Assembly (NCBI GenBank): GCA_022508805.1
Contig: JAFLUM010000014.1
Location: forward strand, 1-45,170
Reading direction: 5' to 3'
Source: Oscillospiraceae bacterium
GTDB taxonomy: Bacteria > Bacillota > Clostridia > Oscillospirales > Acutalibacteraceae
DNA: 45,170 nucleotides
In this document: in pieces, positions 34,101 through 42,145 of the stretch
How positions within the stretch are numbered: position 1 is the first letter of the stretch
How the letters are laid out: each line of letters starts with the position of its first letter
The notes under the pieces: model-generated
The model's database searches: none
Seen by the model: the letters and a program-made list of their open reading frames with translations, nothing else
What the model was told of the DNA's origin: nothing
Made by a program: the position numbers and the translations under genes

Positions 34101-36269
34101 CAGTATGTTTCCAATAAGGTCGATGAGCAGGCATATAACACCTATGCTGAGCAGAATACGCAGGTTAACAACACGGCATTTACGAAAGTTAACGCCATTA
34201 AGATTAAACCCGGCGACACACCCAAATATCTCGTTGTAACCGGACTTGATCAGGTAAGTTATATCGGCTATAGCTTTGCAAATACCAACAACGAGAAGTA
34301 TGCTACATGGATAAGCGCGTTCTCGGCTTCCGGCATGCCCAACTTCGTAAAGGCTGACAGCTCCGGATTCCTTCACGGTACAAACGAAGTTTCTGACATG
34401 AAGGATGCTACTCACGGCTGGATGGACGGCGATAACACATCTGCTACCATCTATCCCTATGTACTTAATGCTGATGTAGATATTTCCGGCATTGCTTCAG
34501 GTTCGTCTTTCAACATGGGCACCTTCAGTGTTACATGGCACAACAACAAGAAGGGCGGTAACTTTGGTGTTCAGGACACCGGCGGTAACAACAACTTGAC
34601 ATGGACCATCAACGCTGGTACTATTTATTATAAGAATATTAACGAGCTTCAAGATGTATTTAATCAGTACAAAGGCATTCAGAGAAAGAACTATGCTAAG
34701 AATGCTGACGCTGAGTGGAATGCATTTAAGAATGCAATGTTCGCTGCTGAAAGAACTCTTGAAATGCCTTTCGTAGAGTCAACCTTCGCAGAGGAGTATG
34801 CTCCTGCTAAACTTGCTGAGCTTGTTAAAGCCATTAAGGATGCATATGAGGCTCTTTCCAAGAAAGAAGCAACAGCTACATCCGCTTCTCTTGAGGCTGC
34901 TCTTGCTAAGGCTGAGCCCGGCGGCGATATTCCTGAGATCAACTATCAGAATTATCAGCTGTTCGAGTACTTCCAGTATCAGGATTACAGAACTGCTGTT
35001 CGTAACAGAATCAAAGAGTACTATGGTCCTGTTGCTCCCGAGAAGTACTTCCCCGACAGCTCACTTTCCGGTAAGGCTGTTGACGAGATGCTCGCAACTG
35101 TAACTAATGATAAAAAAGCTACTGCTCTTAAGTCTTCGGTAATTGAACCCACTGCTGAGGAGCTTGCAGCTTATGAAGCAGCTGTTGAAGCATTCAGACT
35201 TCCCACATATTCAGAGCTTGACAACGCTAACCAGGGTCAGCTTTTGAACTACTACAAGCAGTTCCTTATCGCAAAGACAACTGAGAAGCAGTTCCTTGCA
35301 AAGGAAATTGCTTATGCTGCAGCTCAGAACTATGTTGCAGCGAACTACAGCACTGATTCTTGGGCAGCCTATACGGAGGCTCTTGAGAATGCAAAAACTG
35401 TAAACGCTAAGGGAGATGCTCTCCAGTCAGAGGTATTTGACGCTAAGTATGCACTTATGGTAGCTGAGAATAACCTTCTCGCTGCTGACAAATCTGCTAA
35501 GGACACAGGTTATACCAATAATCTTAAGAAACTTGCTGAACAGGCTGAAAATATCTTCTCAACATACACCACTGATACTTATGATATCGTTAAGGGTATG
35601 ACTGAAGAAGAGGCATTTGCACAGCTCCTTGCAGCTCTTGGTTATTACACCGATGATGGTGAGATCCTGTACGCAGGCTCAGCTTATACGTTCATCGAGT
35701 ATGACCGCGAGCTTACCCAGAACAATAAGGATAAGATCAAGGCTGCTGAGAAAGCACTTGAAGCTGCTATCGCAAACTTCATCCCGAAGCTGAATGATCC
35801 CGAGATCTTCGGCAGAGAAGAGCATCATGATAACGAAGATGTTCCCTTTGACGGTGATCAGGATCACAACGGATTTGTTGATGATCTTAACAAGTATCTC
35901 TACGGTATCGGAGTTGGTCAGGATATCCTTCAGGTATTCCACAGCTCAACATCCTTGAACCTTATAGCGAATGAGCAGGGTGTTACCAACGGTACAGGTG
36001 CTACTGTTCAACTTCTCCGTGCCGATGGCACCGTATTTATAACCTACACGGTTGTCATCTTCGCTGATGTTGATGGCGACGCTGAGATTAGCTTGCGCGA
36101 TGCCAATACTGTTACATTAGCGGCTGTAGGTACATCTGAGCTTGAAGGTGTATATGCTTTTGCTGCCGATGTTGACGGTGATGAAGAAATTTCACTTAGA
36201 GATGCTAATACGGTAACTCTTGGTGCTGTTGGTACCGCTACAGTTACAACTAACCCCTACGCAGAATAA
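31125..36269 (+). CDS. Giant secreted protein with FIVAR-like segments and C-terminal dockerin
   Basis: This 1714-residue exported protein has a signal peptide (MKKSKKLLSVLLAVLMLLSS... to SAAKA, about 1-29). A ~1150-residue region of unknown fold follows, with Tyr-rich YYVKGTDDIGEYYEAYVYN-like patches and many amphipathic LL-rich helices. From ~1170 there are helical repeats of the FIVAR type, for example YSTDSWAAYTEALENA. A short beta domain (GTGATVQLLRADGTVFITYTVVIF) precedes a type I-like dockerin: two calcium loops, DVDGDAEISLRD (~1648-1659) and DVDGDEEISLRD (~1682-1693), at the very C-terminus. Dockerins bind cohesins, so it should attach to a cohesin-bearing partner, not encoded here. 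The AGGAGG site (31108-31113) and heavy use of a narrow codon set suggest strong expression. No catalytic domain is recognised. Confidence 0.9.
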   Translation: MKKSKKLLSVLLAVLMLLSSLTVLASAAKAEYKTSENLTSLNAYSPYGAVTRLDTETRLSMVFDMLDQVLEDANINMGQLFNVAGLSLTIDLTSINALCGTLDNVKSLLSNLLVRIVKGLLGIIADVDMGSWQSGMKRENTDQFKILTELCEVLRDNADLVGTVLSTGKLNLGVASSAVKGLDISKIADIPAIVKGMIFPMFERKDDDQAQINSLANTKGNGGLQAVLNNFVNALFTKPQSTTTYKEDAQGNCISNHTLPTGAGTRYYYVKGTDDIGEYYEAYVYNTDKGNYEAEEGRFYKSEESDGVYTYHKTSGEGLKYYENDSYWLPSVTEAINGGQFSVDLTTNSAASLLYGFIPYVFGEMAPVVLNGSMKKLLGELFGATYTYVGDAGSDEVKALGSDSFFTEEQGEYVWEWTNYKVIDGTHYYRYEDKIFKGDTSSVNDFFALIDWNYKITDDFLNEFIPGADGNTQSQAGYTTLLQGLNDFLVKAANTVLADDVVAELALDKGDNSKLIGNIKKAAQTIVAKSPETIFGAEYADEDKYYNLIMSNNDQEVLIGIACTVLPMIMPQMILPTAETIKDKGYTIGAVLAAVLRELATQLVPNHNYDALIYDQYNKKTFVAGKDNEYWLDVILTMGTDIGVYYLKNLADMGEGTDAWKTGMPYQDSQTYTADDLGSDLKVWEARVDYIVDWALTGTDTLWAWHFGTLVDAGASVDLATQQDPWVKLSTIIKNLLPVDQILNVTFNDQWLKTVLKDNFVLAIADLKIEKISNMLIIPTDSVLRKANVFTQLTSVFKNLINGLLKKVATVDLIPAAITDIDTVLNQTNIITVVKTLLKNLINAANNGLLDPILPVANFFIGWTTDPQKMADPTLSFTNTDWKPYMYSSDSSTVNSTLYVRNDSSGMLNTHRQSEVVDNPYYMYITSVTSDYGDVTVNAALPMSIAPGAKGEIPISMAYTGDKSITVTVSYYYLFKDGNVVGDGTAIEETTYQYVSNKVDEQAYNTYAEQNTQVNNTAFTKVNAIKIKPGDTPKYLVVTGLDQVSYIGYSFANTNNEKYATWISAFSASGMPNFVKADSSGFLHGTNEVSDMKDATHGWMDGDNTSATIYPYVLNADVDISGIASGSSFNMGTFSVTWHNNKKGGNFGVQDTGGNNNLTWTINAGTIYYKNINELQDVFNQYKGIQRKNYAKNADAEWNAFKNAMFAAERTLEMPFVESTFAEEYAPAKLAELVKAIKDAYEALSKKEATATSASLEAALAKAEPGGDIPEINYQNYQLFEYFQYQDYRTAVRNRIKEYYGPVAPEKYFPDSSLSGKAVDEMLATVTNDKKATALKSSVIEPTAEELAAYEAAVEAFRLPTYSELDNANQGQLLNYYKQFLIAKTTEKQFLAKEIAYAAAQNYVAANYSTDSWAAYTEALENAKTVNAKGDALQSEVFDAKYALMVAENNLLAADKSAKDTGYTNNLKKLAEQAENIFSTYTTDTYDIVKGMTEEEAFAQLLAALGYYTDDGEILYAGSAYTFIEYDRELTQNNKDKIKAAEKALEAAIANFIPKLNDPEIFGREEHHDNEDVPFDGDQDHNGFVDDLNKYLYGIGVGQDILQVFHSSTSLNLIANEQGVTNGTGATVQLLRADGTVFITYTVVIFADVDGDAEISLRDANTVTLAAVGTSELEGVYAFAADVDGDEEISLRDANTVTLGAVGTATVTTNPYAE

Positions 36270-36294
36270 TTAACGCTATTTGATAATGTAAATA

Positions 36295-36328
36295 GGCAAT
36301 GCAGTCTGAAATATCAGACTGCATTGCC
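36295..36328 (+). other. Perfect 14-bp hairpin downstream of the dockerin gene
   Basis: GGCAATGCAGTCTG and its exact complement (36295-36308 with 36315-36328) with a 6-nt loop. There is no T tract after it, so it is more likely an mRNA 3'-end stabiliser or a partial terminator than a classic terminator. Confidence 0.6.
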
Positions 36329-36450
36329 GGACATTACTTAGCGAACGGTTTAAAGCAATCACCGTGTTCCTGCGGTTAAAGTATTCGGAAAAACAATAGC
36401 ATCGTAGAGAATACGGTGAAAAATTTAAAAAATTCGATTAGGTGATTTTA

Positions 36451-37653
36451 ATGAAAAAATTTACAAAAGTCATTAGCGTTATACTGATTATATCAGCAAT
36501 GCTGATGGCAACCTTAATGCCGGCATTCGCAGCTTTTCCGGAAGATGCTGAGGCCTACATTTGGGTGACAAAAGAACAGACAGGTTCTAGTCCTGATATC
36601 TACAAAATAACGATGCATTTGGAAGCTAACTATCCGGTTTCAGTTGGTGATATCCGCGTATATTGGCCGACTACTGATTTTAAGCTTATCAGAAATACAG
36701 GTGTAGCTAATTCAACTGTTAGAGCAACGAATGCATTTAATTTACTTGGGGCATTAGCGGATGACGAAGAATATGATTCCGAAGGTCCTGACGAATATGC
36801 AGTTGGTCCTGGAGGAGCCAATAAGCTTCCTTCAATAAGTCCAGCCGCTAAATACTTTAATGATGCTGTTCCAAGTAGCACTTATAGCGCTGTTCAATTA
36901 GCGTGGCTTACTGGTACATCTGATCCCCACTTGTACTATGATTCTTCAATATGGGGAAATGAAGTTGCTGAATTCTATCTTCAGAAGCTTGACGGTGCAT
37001 CCGATAACGCTATTGATAATGTTAACGTAAGAGCAGATGCACCGCTGGGCGATGCTGCTTGTTGGACCAGCACGACCAAAGCAAATACTGCTGCTGCAGC
37101 CGAATCATGGCAAGCTGCTGGTAATTCTGTTTTGTTCGCAACAATCAATTTCCACGCACCTGAGAATGCTATCGTTAGCCACTATGGCGATCAGATCAGA
37201 TTCCCGGGCGCTGCTGCAGGCAATTATGTCGGCAAGTTCGACATAAGAACTCTTGCTCAGATCACACCTGAAGATTTCCATGAAACATTCGGCGCTACTG
37301 ATGATGAGGCTGTAGCGAAGATCGCCACTGTCGGTTTCGTCTTTGAGAGAGTTTCTACCGGCACCAACCTTACAGTTGACGCTGTTAAGGCTTATCTGAA
37401 AGACGGCACAGCTCTTCCCGACACATGCAAGGATGCTCCTGTTGATTACATCAGCATCAGCGAGAAATTCGGCGGCAACTATGTCTTCTCATGCATGGTT
37501 GAAAAAATCCCCGATGGTGAAAAGACCGACGGTCTTCGCGCTGTTGCCTATGTTAAGACAACAGATGGCAATGTGTATTGCTATGATGCAGTTACAATAA
37601 CTAATTTCGAACCGCTGTACAGCGAATATGCAGAACGTGCAGGCGTTAAATAA
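36451..37653 (+). CDS. Secreted protein of unknown function
   Basis: This 400-residue exported protein has a clear signal peptide (MKKFTKVISVILIISAMLMA... to AFA). The mature part begins with beta-strand-rich sequence (IYKITMHLEANYPVSVGDIRVYW) that resembles carbohydrate-binding or cohesin-like sandwiches only loosely. Trp- and Tyr-rich loops (DPHLYYDSSIWGNEV, AACWTSTTKA) are in the middle, and a second beta-rich part runs to the end (NYVFSCMVEKIPDGEKTDGLRAVAYVKT). No enzyme motif, lipobox or sorting signal is seen. A GTG at 36442 is in frame but lies inside the AGGTGA ribosome site, so the ATG at 36451 is chosen. It follows the dockerin gene by ~180 bp and precedes the 40-residue peptide gene. 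Confidence 0.8.
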   Translation: MKKFTKVISVILIISAMLMATLMPAFAAFPEDAEAYIWVTKEQTGSSPDIYKITMHLEANYPVSVGDIRVYWPTTDFKLIRNTGVANSTVRATNAFNLLGALADDEEYDSEGPDEYAVGPGGANKLPSISPAAKYFNDAVPSSTYSAVQLAWLTGTSDPHLYYDSSIWGNEVAEFYLQKLDGASDNAIDNVNVRADAPLGDAACWTSTTKANTAAAAESWQAAGNSVLFATINFHAPENAIVSHYGDQIRFPGAAAGNYVGKFDIRTLAQITPEDFHETFGATDDEAVAKIATVGFVFERVSTGTNLTVDAVKAYLKDGTALPDTCKDAPVDYISISEKFGGNYVFSCMVEKIPDGEKTDGLRAVAYVKTTDGNVYCYDAVTITNFEPLYSEYAERAGVK

Positions 37654-37701
37654 TTGTACAGTATTTTGAATTCGTTTTATAACTGAAAGGAGCGATACGC
37701 G

Positions 37702-37824
37702 ATGCGTGAATATGTAACACCCGATTTCGACGTAACAGTTTTCGATTTCGAAGAAATATGTGTTAACATCATTAGTGGTGACCCCAACCCCAGCCCCGAT
37801 CCGGGAGATGAATGGTGGGGCTAA
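37702..37824 (+). CDS. 40-residue acidic peptide, possible secreted peptide or RiPP-like precursor
   Basis: A short gene with a strong AAAGGAG site (37686-37692), 9 bp before the ATG. The product starts MREYVTPDFDVTVFDFEEIC, followed by a Gly/Asp/Pro-rich segment (GDPNPSPDPGD) and the ending EWWG. It has one Cys (Cys20) and two adjacent Trp near the C-terminus. Small peptides opening with a Y-x2-P-x-F/I pattern then an acidic FExEDI-like stretch are common orphan genes in Clostridia and Bacteroidia, as I recall; their role is unknown. No modification enzyme or dedicated exporter is adjacent, so RiPP status is speculative. A hairpin terminator follows at 37899-37925. It is 48 bp after the secreted protein gene and probably co-transcribed. 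Confidence 0.6.
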   Translation: MREYVTPDFDVTVFDFEEICVNIISGDPNPSPDPGDEWWG

Positions 37825-37898
37825 TGTCTTCAGCCATTTGCTGAAATGATCAGAATAACAATCTAATGACATTAACTCGCTAACGCGAGATGGCGCAG

Positions 37899-37925
37899 CG
37901 CCCCCTCATCCGAGGGGGCGTTGTT
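37899..37925 (+). terminator. Hairpin terminator after the 40-residue peptide
   Basis: A perfect 9-bp stem (CGCCCCCTC/GAGGGGGCG, 37899-37907 with 37912-37920, loop ATCC) is followed by TTGTTGC, a weak T tract. Two smaller hairpins (TTCAGC/GCTGAA and CTCGC/GCGAG) precede it. Confidence 0.6.
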
Positions 37926-37965
37926 GCATATTAAATATTGGAAAAATATTAAATTTTAAATACAT

Positions 37966-37992
37966 AAAAAGGCTCCACTTGTCAGAGGAGCC
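37966..37992 (-). terminator. Rho-independent terminator of the AraC gene
   Basis: On the minus strand, GGCTCC/GGAGCC (37987-37992 with 37971-37976) is followed by TTTTTATG. It is 42 bp past the AraC stop codon. Confidence 0.75.
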
Positions 37993-38033
37993 GAGGAAGG
38001 CGCACAGAAAATGAGAGGAAACGTTTCTGAATC

Positions 38034-38858
38034 TCAACTATTAGATTTCAACTGATATTTTTTTGGGGTGATTTGGTATTTTTGCTTAAATGCCTTGTTA
38101 AAGGATGTAACAGAGGCATATCCGCACGCTTGAGCGCACTGTTCCACTGTCAAGTTGCCCGCTTCAAGCAAGGAGGCAGCTTTTGCCATACGTGCATCTG
38201 CTCTCAGCTTTTTAAAGGTCGAACCGTACGCTTCGTAAATAATTCTTTCGGCTTGGCGAGGGCAAACACCTAATTCTTTCGCAAAATCTTCAAGCGAGCC
38301 GCTCAAATTCTCATTCAAAAAGAAATTATCAAGCACTTTTGAGCGATTTTCATAGAAATCTGACCCCGTTTCGGCAGGAATAACCTCTTCCTGCGGTGCA
38401 TAAAGCTTGACTATCTCTGAAATCAGCGCAATAACCAGTGCAGACACCACATTTTCGCTCCAACGGGACGTTTCTCTGCTCTCTGCGATTATCCGCCGAA
38501 ACAACCGCCTTACTCTGCTGTTGCTGCTGCCGACAAAATTGGGATGTGATGCAAAATAGTGCAAAACATCGGATCTATCGGCATTTTTAATAACGAGATA
38601 AATACACATTTCATATATGGGAGTTTCGCTGTCCGACATTTGCATATGAGGTGCGTTCGGTCCGGCGATAAAAAGCGAGCCTTTTTTTATTGGAAAACGC
38701 TCGTTATTTAAATGCAAAGACCCCGTTCCGCCGTAAATATAATGCAGCTCATAGCAGTCTTTGGCGTGTGAGTGCAGTTGCACCGTGTCGTTTACAGTGG
38801 CGGTCGACATCTTTAAAATATGAACAGTCGCACCGCAGTAAGAAAAAGAAGCAGTCAT
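38034..38858 (-). CDS. AraC-family transcriptional regulator with N-terminal cupin
   Basis: This 274-residue regulator has a sensory cupin in the first ~140 residues (LHSHAKDCYELHYIYGGTGSLHLNNERFPIKKGSLFIAGPNAPH, with His residues typical of AraC sugar-binding cupins). Two AraC helix-turn-helix motifs lie at the C-terminus: SLEDFAKELGVCPRQAERIIYEAYG, and the second ending CGYASVTSFNKAFKQKYQITPKKYQ. AraC proteins with this layout commonly respond to sugars. It is divergent from the 39034-41172 unit, which encodes a GPH-type sugar symporter, so it likely controls that unit from the shared 175-bp gap. The ATG has an AAGGTG site. Confidence 0.9.
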   Translation of the reverse strand: MTASFSYCGATVHILKMSTATVNDTVQLHSHAKDCYELHYIYGGTGSLHLNNERFPIKKGSLFIAGPNAPHMQMSDSETPIYEMCIYLVIKNADRSDVLHYFASHPNFVGSSNSRVRRLFRRIIAESRETSRWSENVVSALVIALISEIVKLYAPQEEVIPAETGSDFYENRSKVLDNFFLNENLSGSLEDFAKELGVCPRQAERIIYEAYGSTFKKLRADARMAKAASLLEAGNLTVEQCAQACGYASVTSFNKAFKQKYQITPKKYQLKSNS

Positions 38859-39033
38859 AGCAACACCTTATAATCATTAGTATATTATTATTATAATACT
38901 TGCATAACATTTCTGCAAGATAAATTCAATTTTACACGACATTAATTTAAGCATTATGTCGCATTACCACCTACAAAACAAGCCGAAAAAAGTATAAAAT
39001 AATATCATATATAAAAAGAAAAGGGGTCAAGAT

Positions 39034-39693
39034 ATGAGCAAATCAGTAATTGCGGTACTCGTTGCCCTTGTGCTTATCACCGTTGCATCCTTCGGCGGAT
39101 ATACGTACGTGCAAGGCTTCGTTTACCACGAGTACAACGCGAGAAATTATGAGGTGGCCACCGTTGTGAACGGCGACGAGACTACTCTCACCATCACGCT
39201 GGATAAAAACGAGGCGTATTCCAATGTGGATTACACAAGGGAGACTACTCTTCCCGATGATTTCGGTGATGATCTTTACGGCAACATAAGGATCCGTCCC
39301 GAAGCAACTTTGAACGACGACGGCACGCCCGCTCTTGATGAGAACGGCAACTACCAATATGCCGATTGGGGCAGATTGGGCGACAACAGCGGTGACGGCG
39401 AAGAAATGAGCTTTTCAAAGGCGATGGAATACGTTCGCTCGGGTAAATCCATAAATCCGGTCAAGAGTGAATACACATATCGCACCGAGGGCGACAAGGT
39501 AATACTGACCGTTACCATAAAGGGCTATGAGTTCAAGGACGGCGACAACATTCATATTGAGGTTTCAAACGATATAAGCTTCGCGGGCATAAAAATCAAG
39601 GATAATTTCCTTGCGCTTACAAACGTCGAGTTCAAAGACGGTCAGTTCAGCGAGGTTGAGAATATGTTTGTCAATAGGGTAATTGAAGGTTAA
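39034..39693 (+). CDS. Membrane-anchored or exported protein of unknown function
   Basis: This 219-residue protein has one hydrophobic N-terminal helix (~4-27, VIAVLVALVLITVASFGGYTY) without a lipobox or clear cleavage motif, so it is an anchored or exported protein. The remainder is beta-rich with many acidic residues, for example TLTITLDKNEAYSNVDYTRETTLPDDFGDDLYG and VILTVTIKGYEFKDGDNI. I see no catalytic motif. It is the first gene of a two-gene unit with the GPH transporter (16 bp apart), and is opposite the AraC gene. A role as a periplasmic-side accessory to sugar uptake or hydrolysis is inference. Confidence 0.8.
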   Translation: MSKSVIAVLVALVLITVASFGGYTYVQGFVYHEYNARNYEVATVVNGDETTLTITLDKNEAYSNVDYTRETTLPDDFGDDLYGNIRIRPEATLNDDGTPALDENGNYQYADWGRLGDNSGDGEEMSFSKAMEYVRSGKSINPVKSEYTYRTEGDKVILTVTIKGYEFKDGDNIHIEVSNDISFAGIKIKDNFLALTNVEFKDGQFSEVENMFVNRVIEG

Positions 39694-39708
39694 GGGGAGT
39701 GATATAAT

Positions 39709-41172
39709 ATGGCAGAAAAAACTGTTGAAGCGCCCGTAAAAATGAAAAAATATTTGCGCAAATCCGAGCCGATTACATATGCGGCGGCACTGTTTGGCTT
39801 CGCAATGCTGACGGGCTGGGTACAGGGATACTCAAAAACGTTCTTTATTGACTTTGCTTTGGGTGATTCGGGACTTCCCACTCCGGCTATCACCGCAATA
39901 GTTGCCGCGCTATTCTTCGTTGCGAGAATTGTCGGCGCTATATGTGATATCGGCATAGGCTATAAGGTTGACGGCACTAAGTCAAAATGGGGCAAGCTGC
40001 GTCCGTGGATACTTTTCGGCTCAGCTCCGCTGTTTATAATTACAGTATTGCTTTTCGTTGCACCGAGAACAGGCAGCGCAATGTTTACCATTATCTGGAT
40101 ATATGCGCTCTATATACTGTATACGATTTTTGCGGGAGCTGTGGAAAATCCGCTTAACTGCTTCGGCGCTGTTTCAACTCCCAACCCCGAAGAGAGAGGC
40201 AGCTTCCTCTCCCTTGCAGGTATAACTAAGGCTGTCGGTCAGCAGGGCGGTATGGTTGCGCTGCTTATAATCGGCATCATCTTTAAAGCAAAATACGGTC
40301 ACCATATCGACAAGCAGGAATACACAATCGCCGCAATCATCTGCGCATTTTTGGGAATTGCGCTGACACTCCTTGCGTTCTTCAATAACCGTGAGCGCGT
40401 TCCATATACCAACGAGAAAACCAATATCATTGAGTCTTTAAAGGTTGTTTTCACCAATAAGAATTTGCTTATGGTAGCGCTGACCAAGCTGACAGGCTTC
40501 GGCAGAGGTGTATATTCAGCGGTTTCAATTTACATAGCGGTTTACCTTTTGGGCAGTAAGGATTTGAACATCGCACTGATGCTCCCGATGGGCGTCGGCA
40601 CGGCGGTAAGTATGCTTATAGTTAATTTCTTACTTAAAAGGGTATCCACCAAAAAAATCTATATCGGCTTTTGCCTGTACGGCGCAACTATGCTTGCAGT
40701 GCTGTTCGGGTTTACGCAGATAGTCGGATTTAAGGGACTGCAAGACAACGTGATATTCCTCGTTATTTTCCTTGCGCTGAATTTCCTTATCGGCTTACAG
40801 CACGGCAACACGAACCTTACTCCGAATATTATGATCGCCGACTGCATCGACGAGATCGAGCTTAAAACAGGCAAACGTGTTGACGCTCTCTGCTATTCGG
40901 GCGTAAGCCTGTTTGCGAAGATAGCCGCTGCTCTTACAGACTCCTTCGGCGTTCTGCTTATCGGCTGGACCGGATATATCGCCGCAACGGGCAGCACCTA
41001 CGGCGCTCAGAGCAACGATACGCTGAATAAATTCCTTATAATTTACACGATCATTCCTGCGGTGTTCGTTATATTACAGGGTCTGCCCATTCTTTTCTAT
41101 GACCTTGTGGGCGACAAGAAGAAGAAAGTCACCGAGGAGCTTCTCGCTAAACGCGGAGTTAAAGAGGACTGA
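39709..41172 (+). CDS. GPH-family (glycoside-pentoside-hexuronide) cation:sugar symporter
   Basis: This 487-residue protein has 12 hydrophobic segments and the GPH signature. After the second transmembrane segment comes KVDGTKSKWGKLRPWILFGSAPLF, the conserved D-x-T-x-S-x-W-G-K-x-R-P-W motif of MelB/XynB-type carriers. A typical LGSKDLNIALMLPMGVGTAVS region lies in the C-terminal half. The substrate cannot be read from sequence. Length fits the family. It is 16 bp after the 39034 gene with a GGGGAGTG site, followed by a strong terminator at 41195-41224. Confidence 0.9.
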   Translation: MAEKTVEAPVKMKKYLRKSEPITYAAALFGFAMLTGWVQGYSKTFFIDFALGDSGLPTPAITAIVAALFFVARIVGAICDIGIGYKVDGTKSKWGKLRPWILFGSAPLFIITVLLFVAPRTGSAMFTIIWIYALYILYTIFAGAVENPLNCFGAVSTPNPEERGSFLSLAGITKAVGQQGGMVALLIIGIIFKAKYGHHIDKQEYTIAAIICAFLGIALTLLAFFNNRERVPYTNEKTNIIESLKVVFTNKNLLMVALTKLTGFGRGVYSAVSIYIAVYLLGSKDLNIALMLPMGVGTAVSMLIVNFLLKRVSTKKIYIGFCLYGATMLAVLFGFTQIVGFKGLQDNVIFLVIFLALNFLIGLQHGNTNLTPNIMIADCIDEIELKTGKRVDALCYSGVSLFAKIAAALTDSFGVLLIGWTGYIAATGSTYGAQSNDTLNKFLIIYTIIPAVFVILQGLPILFYDLVGDKKKKVTEELLAKRGVKED

Positions 41173-41194
41173 TCAAAACTCAATAAACTACAAG

Positions 41195-41227
41195 CGGGAG
41201 AGCATTAAGCTTTCCCGTTTTTTTGGT
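41195..41227 (+). terminator. Rho-independent terminator after the symporter
   Basis: A 9-bp stem (CGGGAGAGC/GCTTTCCCG, loop ATTAA) is followed by seven T residues. It lies ~23 bp past the stop. Confidence 0.9.
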
Positions 41228-41317
41228 GCATTTATGCGTGGGAACAAAACTACCGGTTGAACCGACGGTTTTGATTATAATATTTCACCGTATTAATATT
41301 CTCCGTTAACAGCACAT

Positions 41318-41360
41318 AAAAAAGACGGTATAACTTTTAAAGCTATACCGTCTTTTTTCG
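41318..41360 (-). terminator. Bidirectional terminator downstream of the ferredoxin gene
   Basis: A 9-bp stem GACGGTATA/TATACCGTC is flanked by AAAAAA on the left and TTTTTT on the right, so it works on both strands. It is ~85 bp past the ferredoxin gene, which reads leftward. Confidence 0.75.
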
Positions 41361-41443
41361 CTCCCGTCAATCGGTTCTTCTCCGGGTTTGTTAAATATAC
41401 TTATGAGAAGTCACTTGTAGCGTGTCTTTGTGTTGCTTTAGGC

Positions 41444-42142
41444 TTAATTGTCAAGAATTTCTCCGTTTATACAAACGGTCACGACCTGCCACGGAATAAA
41501 TTTACCGCTGTTCTGCAATGCTTTTTTTGCCGCCATTTCCAACCCGCCGCAGCAAGGAACTTCCATACGCAGAACAGTAACACTTTGGATATCATTATTT
41601 TTGATGATTTCTGTCAGTTTTTCGCTATAATCAATGGAATCAAGCTTGGGACAGCCAATCAGCGTTATTTTCCCTTTCATATAATCTGCATGAAAATTTG
41701 CATAGGCATAGGCGGTACAGTCTGCCGCAATCAGTAGTTTGGCGCCGTCAAAATATGGCGCATTTATCGGAACAAGCTTAATTTGGCAAGGCCACCCGCC
41801 AAGCTGTGAGGGCATAGCACATGTCGACGCAGACTCTGATTTGTCACGTGTGATTTGCTGTACTTTCATACCGGGACATCCTGTGAACGAATGTGAGGAT
41901 TCCTTATGTTTCTTGGCGGCAAGTACAGCCGCCTCGTTATAAGCAGGGGCCTCTCTTTCTTCAAATGTGATGGCGTTCGTCGGACAGTTCGGAAGGCAAT
42001 CACCAAGACCGTCACAGTAATCTTCGCGTGCGAGTTTTGCTTTTCCATCCACAATATCAATGGCACCTTCGTGACAAGCCTCGGCGCAAATACCGCAACC
42101 GTTGCATTTTTCCTCATCAATTTTTATAATTCTTCTTAGCAT
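41444..42142 (-). CDS. 4Fe-4S ferredoxin-like iron-sulfur protein
   Basis: This 232-residue protein opens with a ferredoxin domain. Cluster 1 is CNGCGICAEAC (Cys13, 16, 19, 23). Cluster 2 reads CDGLGDCLPNCP (Cys43, 49, 53), with Leu46 where the usual fourth Cys sits. A ~165-residue C-terminal region has conserved Cys in CPGMK, WPCQIKLVP, CPKLD and PCCGGLE, a pattern I associate with proteins near hydroxylamine reductase (Hcp) genes. Electron transfer is likely; the partner is unknown. It starts 3 bp after the 152-residue gene, with an AAGGAGATG site overlapping that gene's end, so they are an operon. Confidence 0.82.
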   Translation of the reverse strand: MLRRIIKIDEEKCNGCGICAEACHEGAIDIVDGKAKLAREDYCDGLGDCLPNCPTNAITFEEREAPAYNEAAVLAAKKHKESSHSFTGCPGMKVQQITRDKSESASTCAMPSQLGGWPCQIKLVPINAPYFDGAKLLIAADCTAYAYANFHADYMKGKITLIGCPKLDSIDYSEKLTEIIKNNDIQSVTVLRMEVPCCGGLEMAAKKALQNSGKFIPWQVVTVCINGEILDN

Positions 42143-42145
42143 AAG

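Noticed and set aside
37702-37824. Confirmed lanthipeptide or sactipeptide precursor
   Set aside because: Only one Cys is present and no modifying enzyme or peptide exporter is in the neighbourhood; kept only as an orphan peptide.
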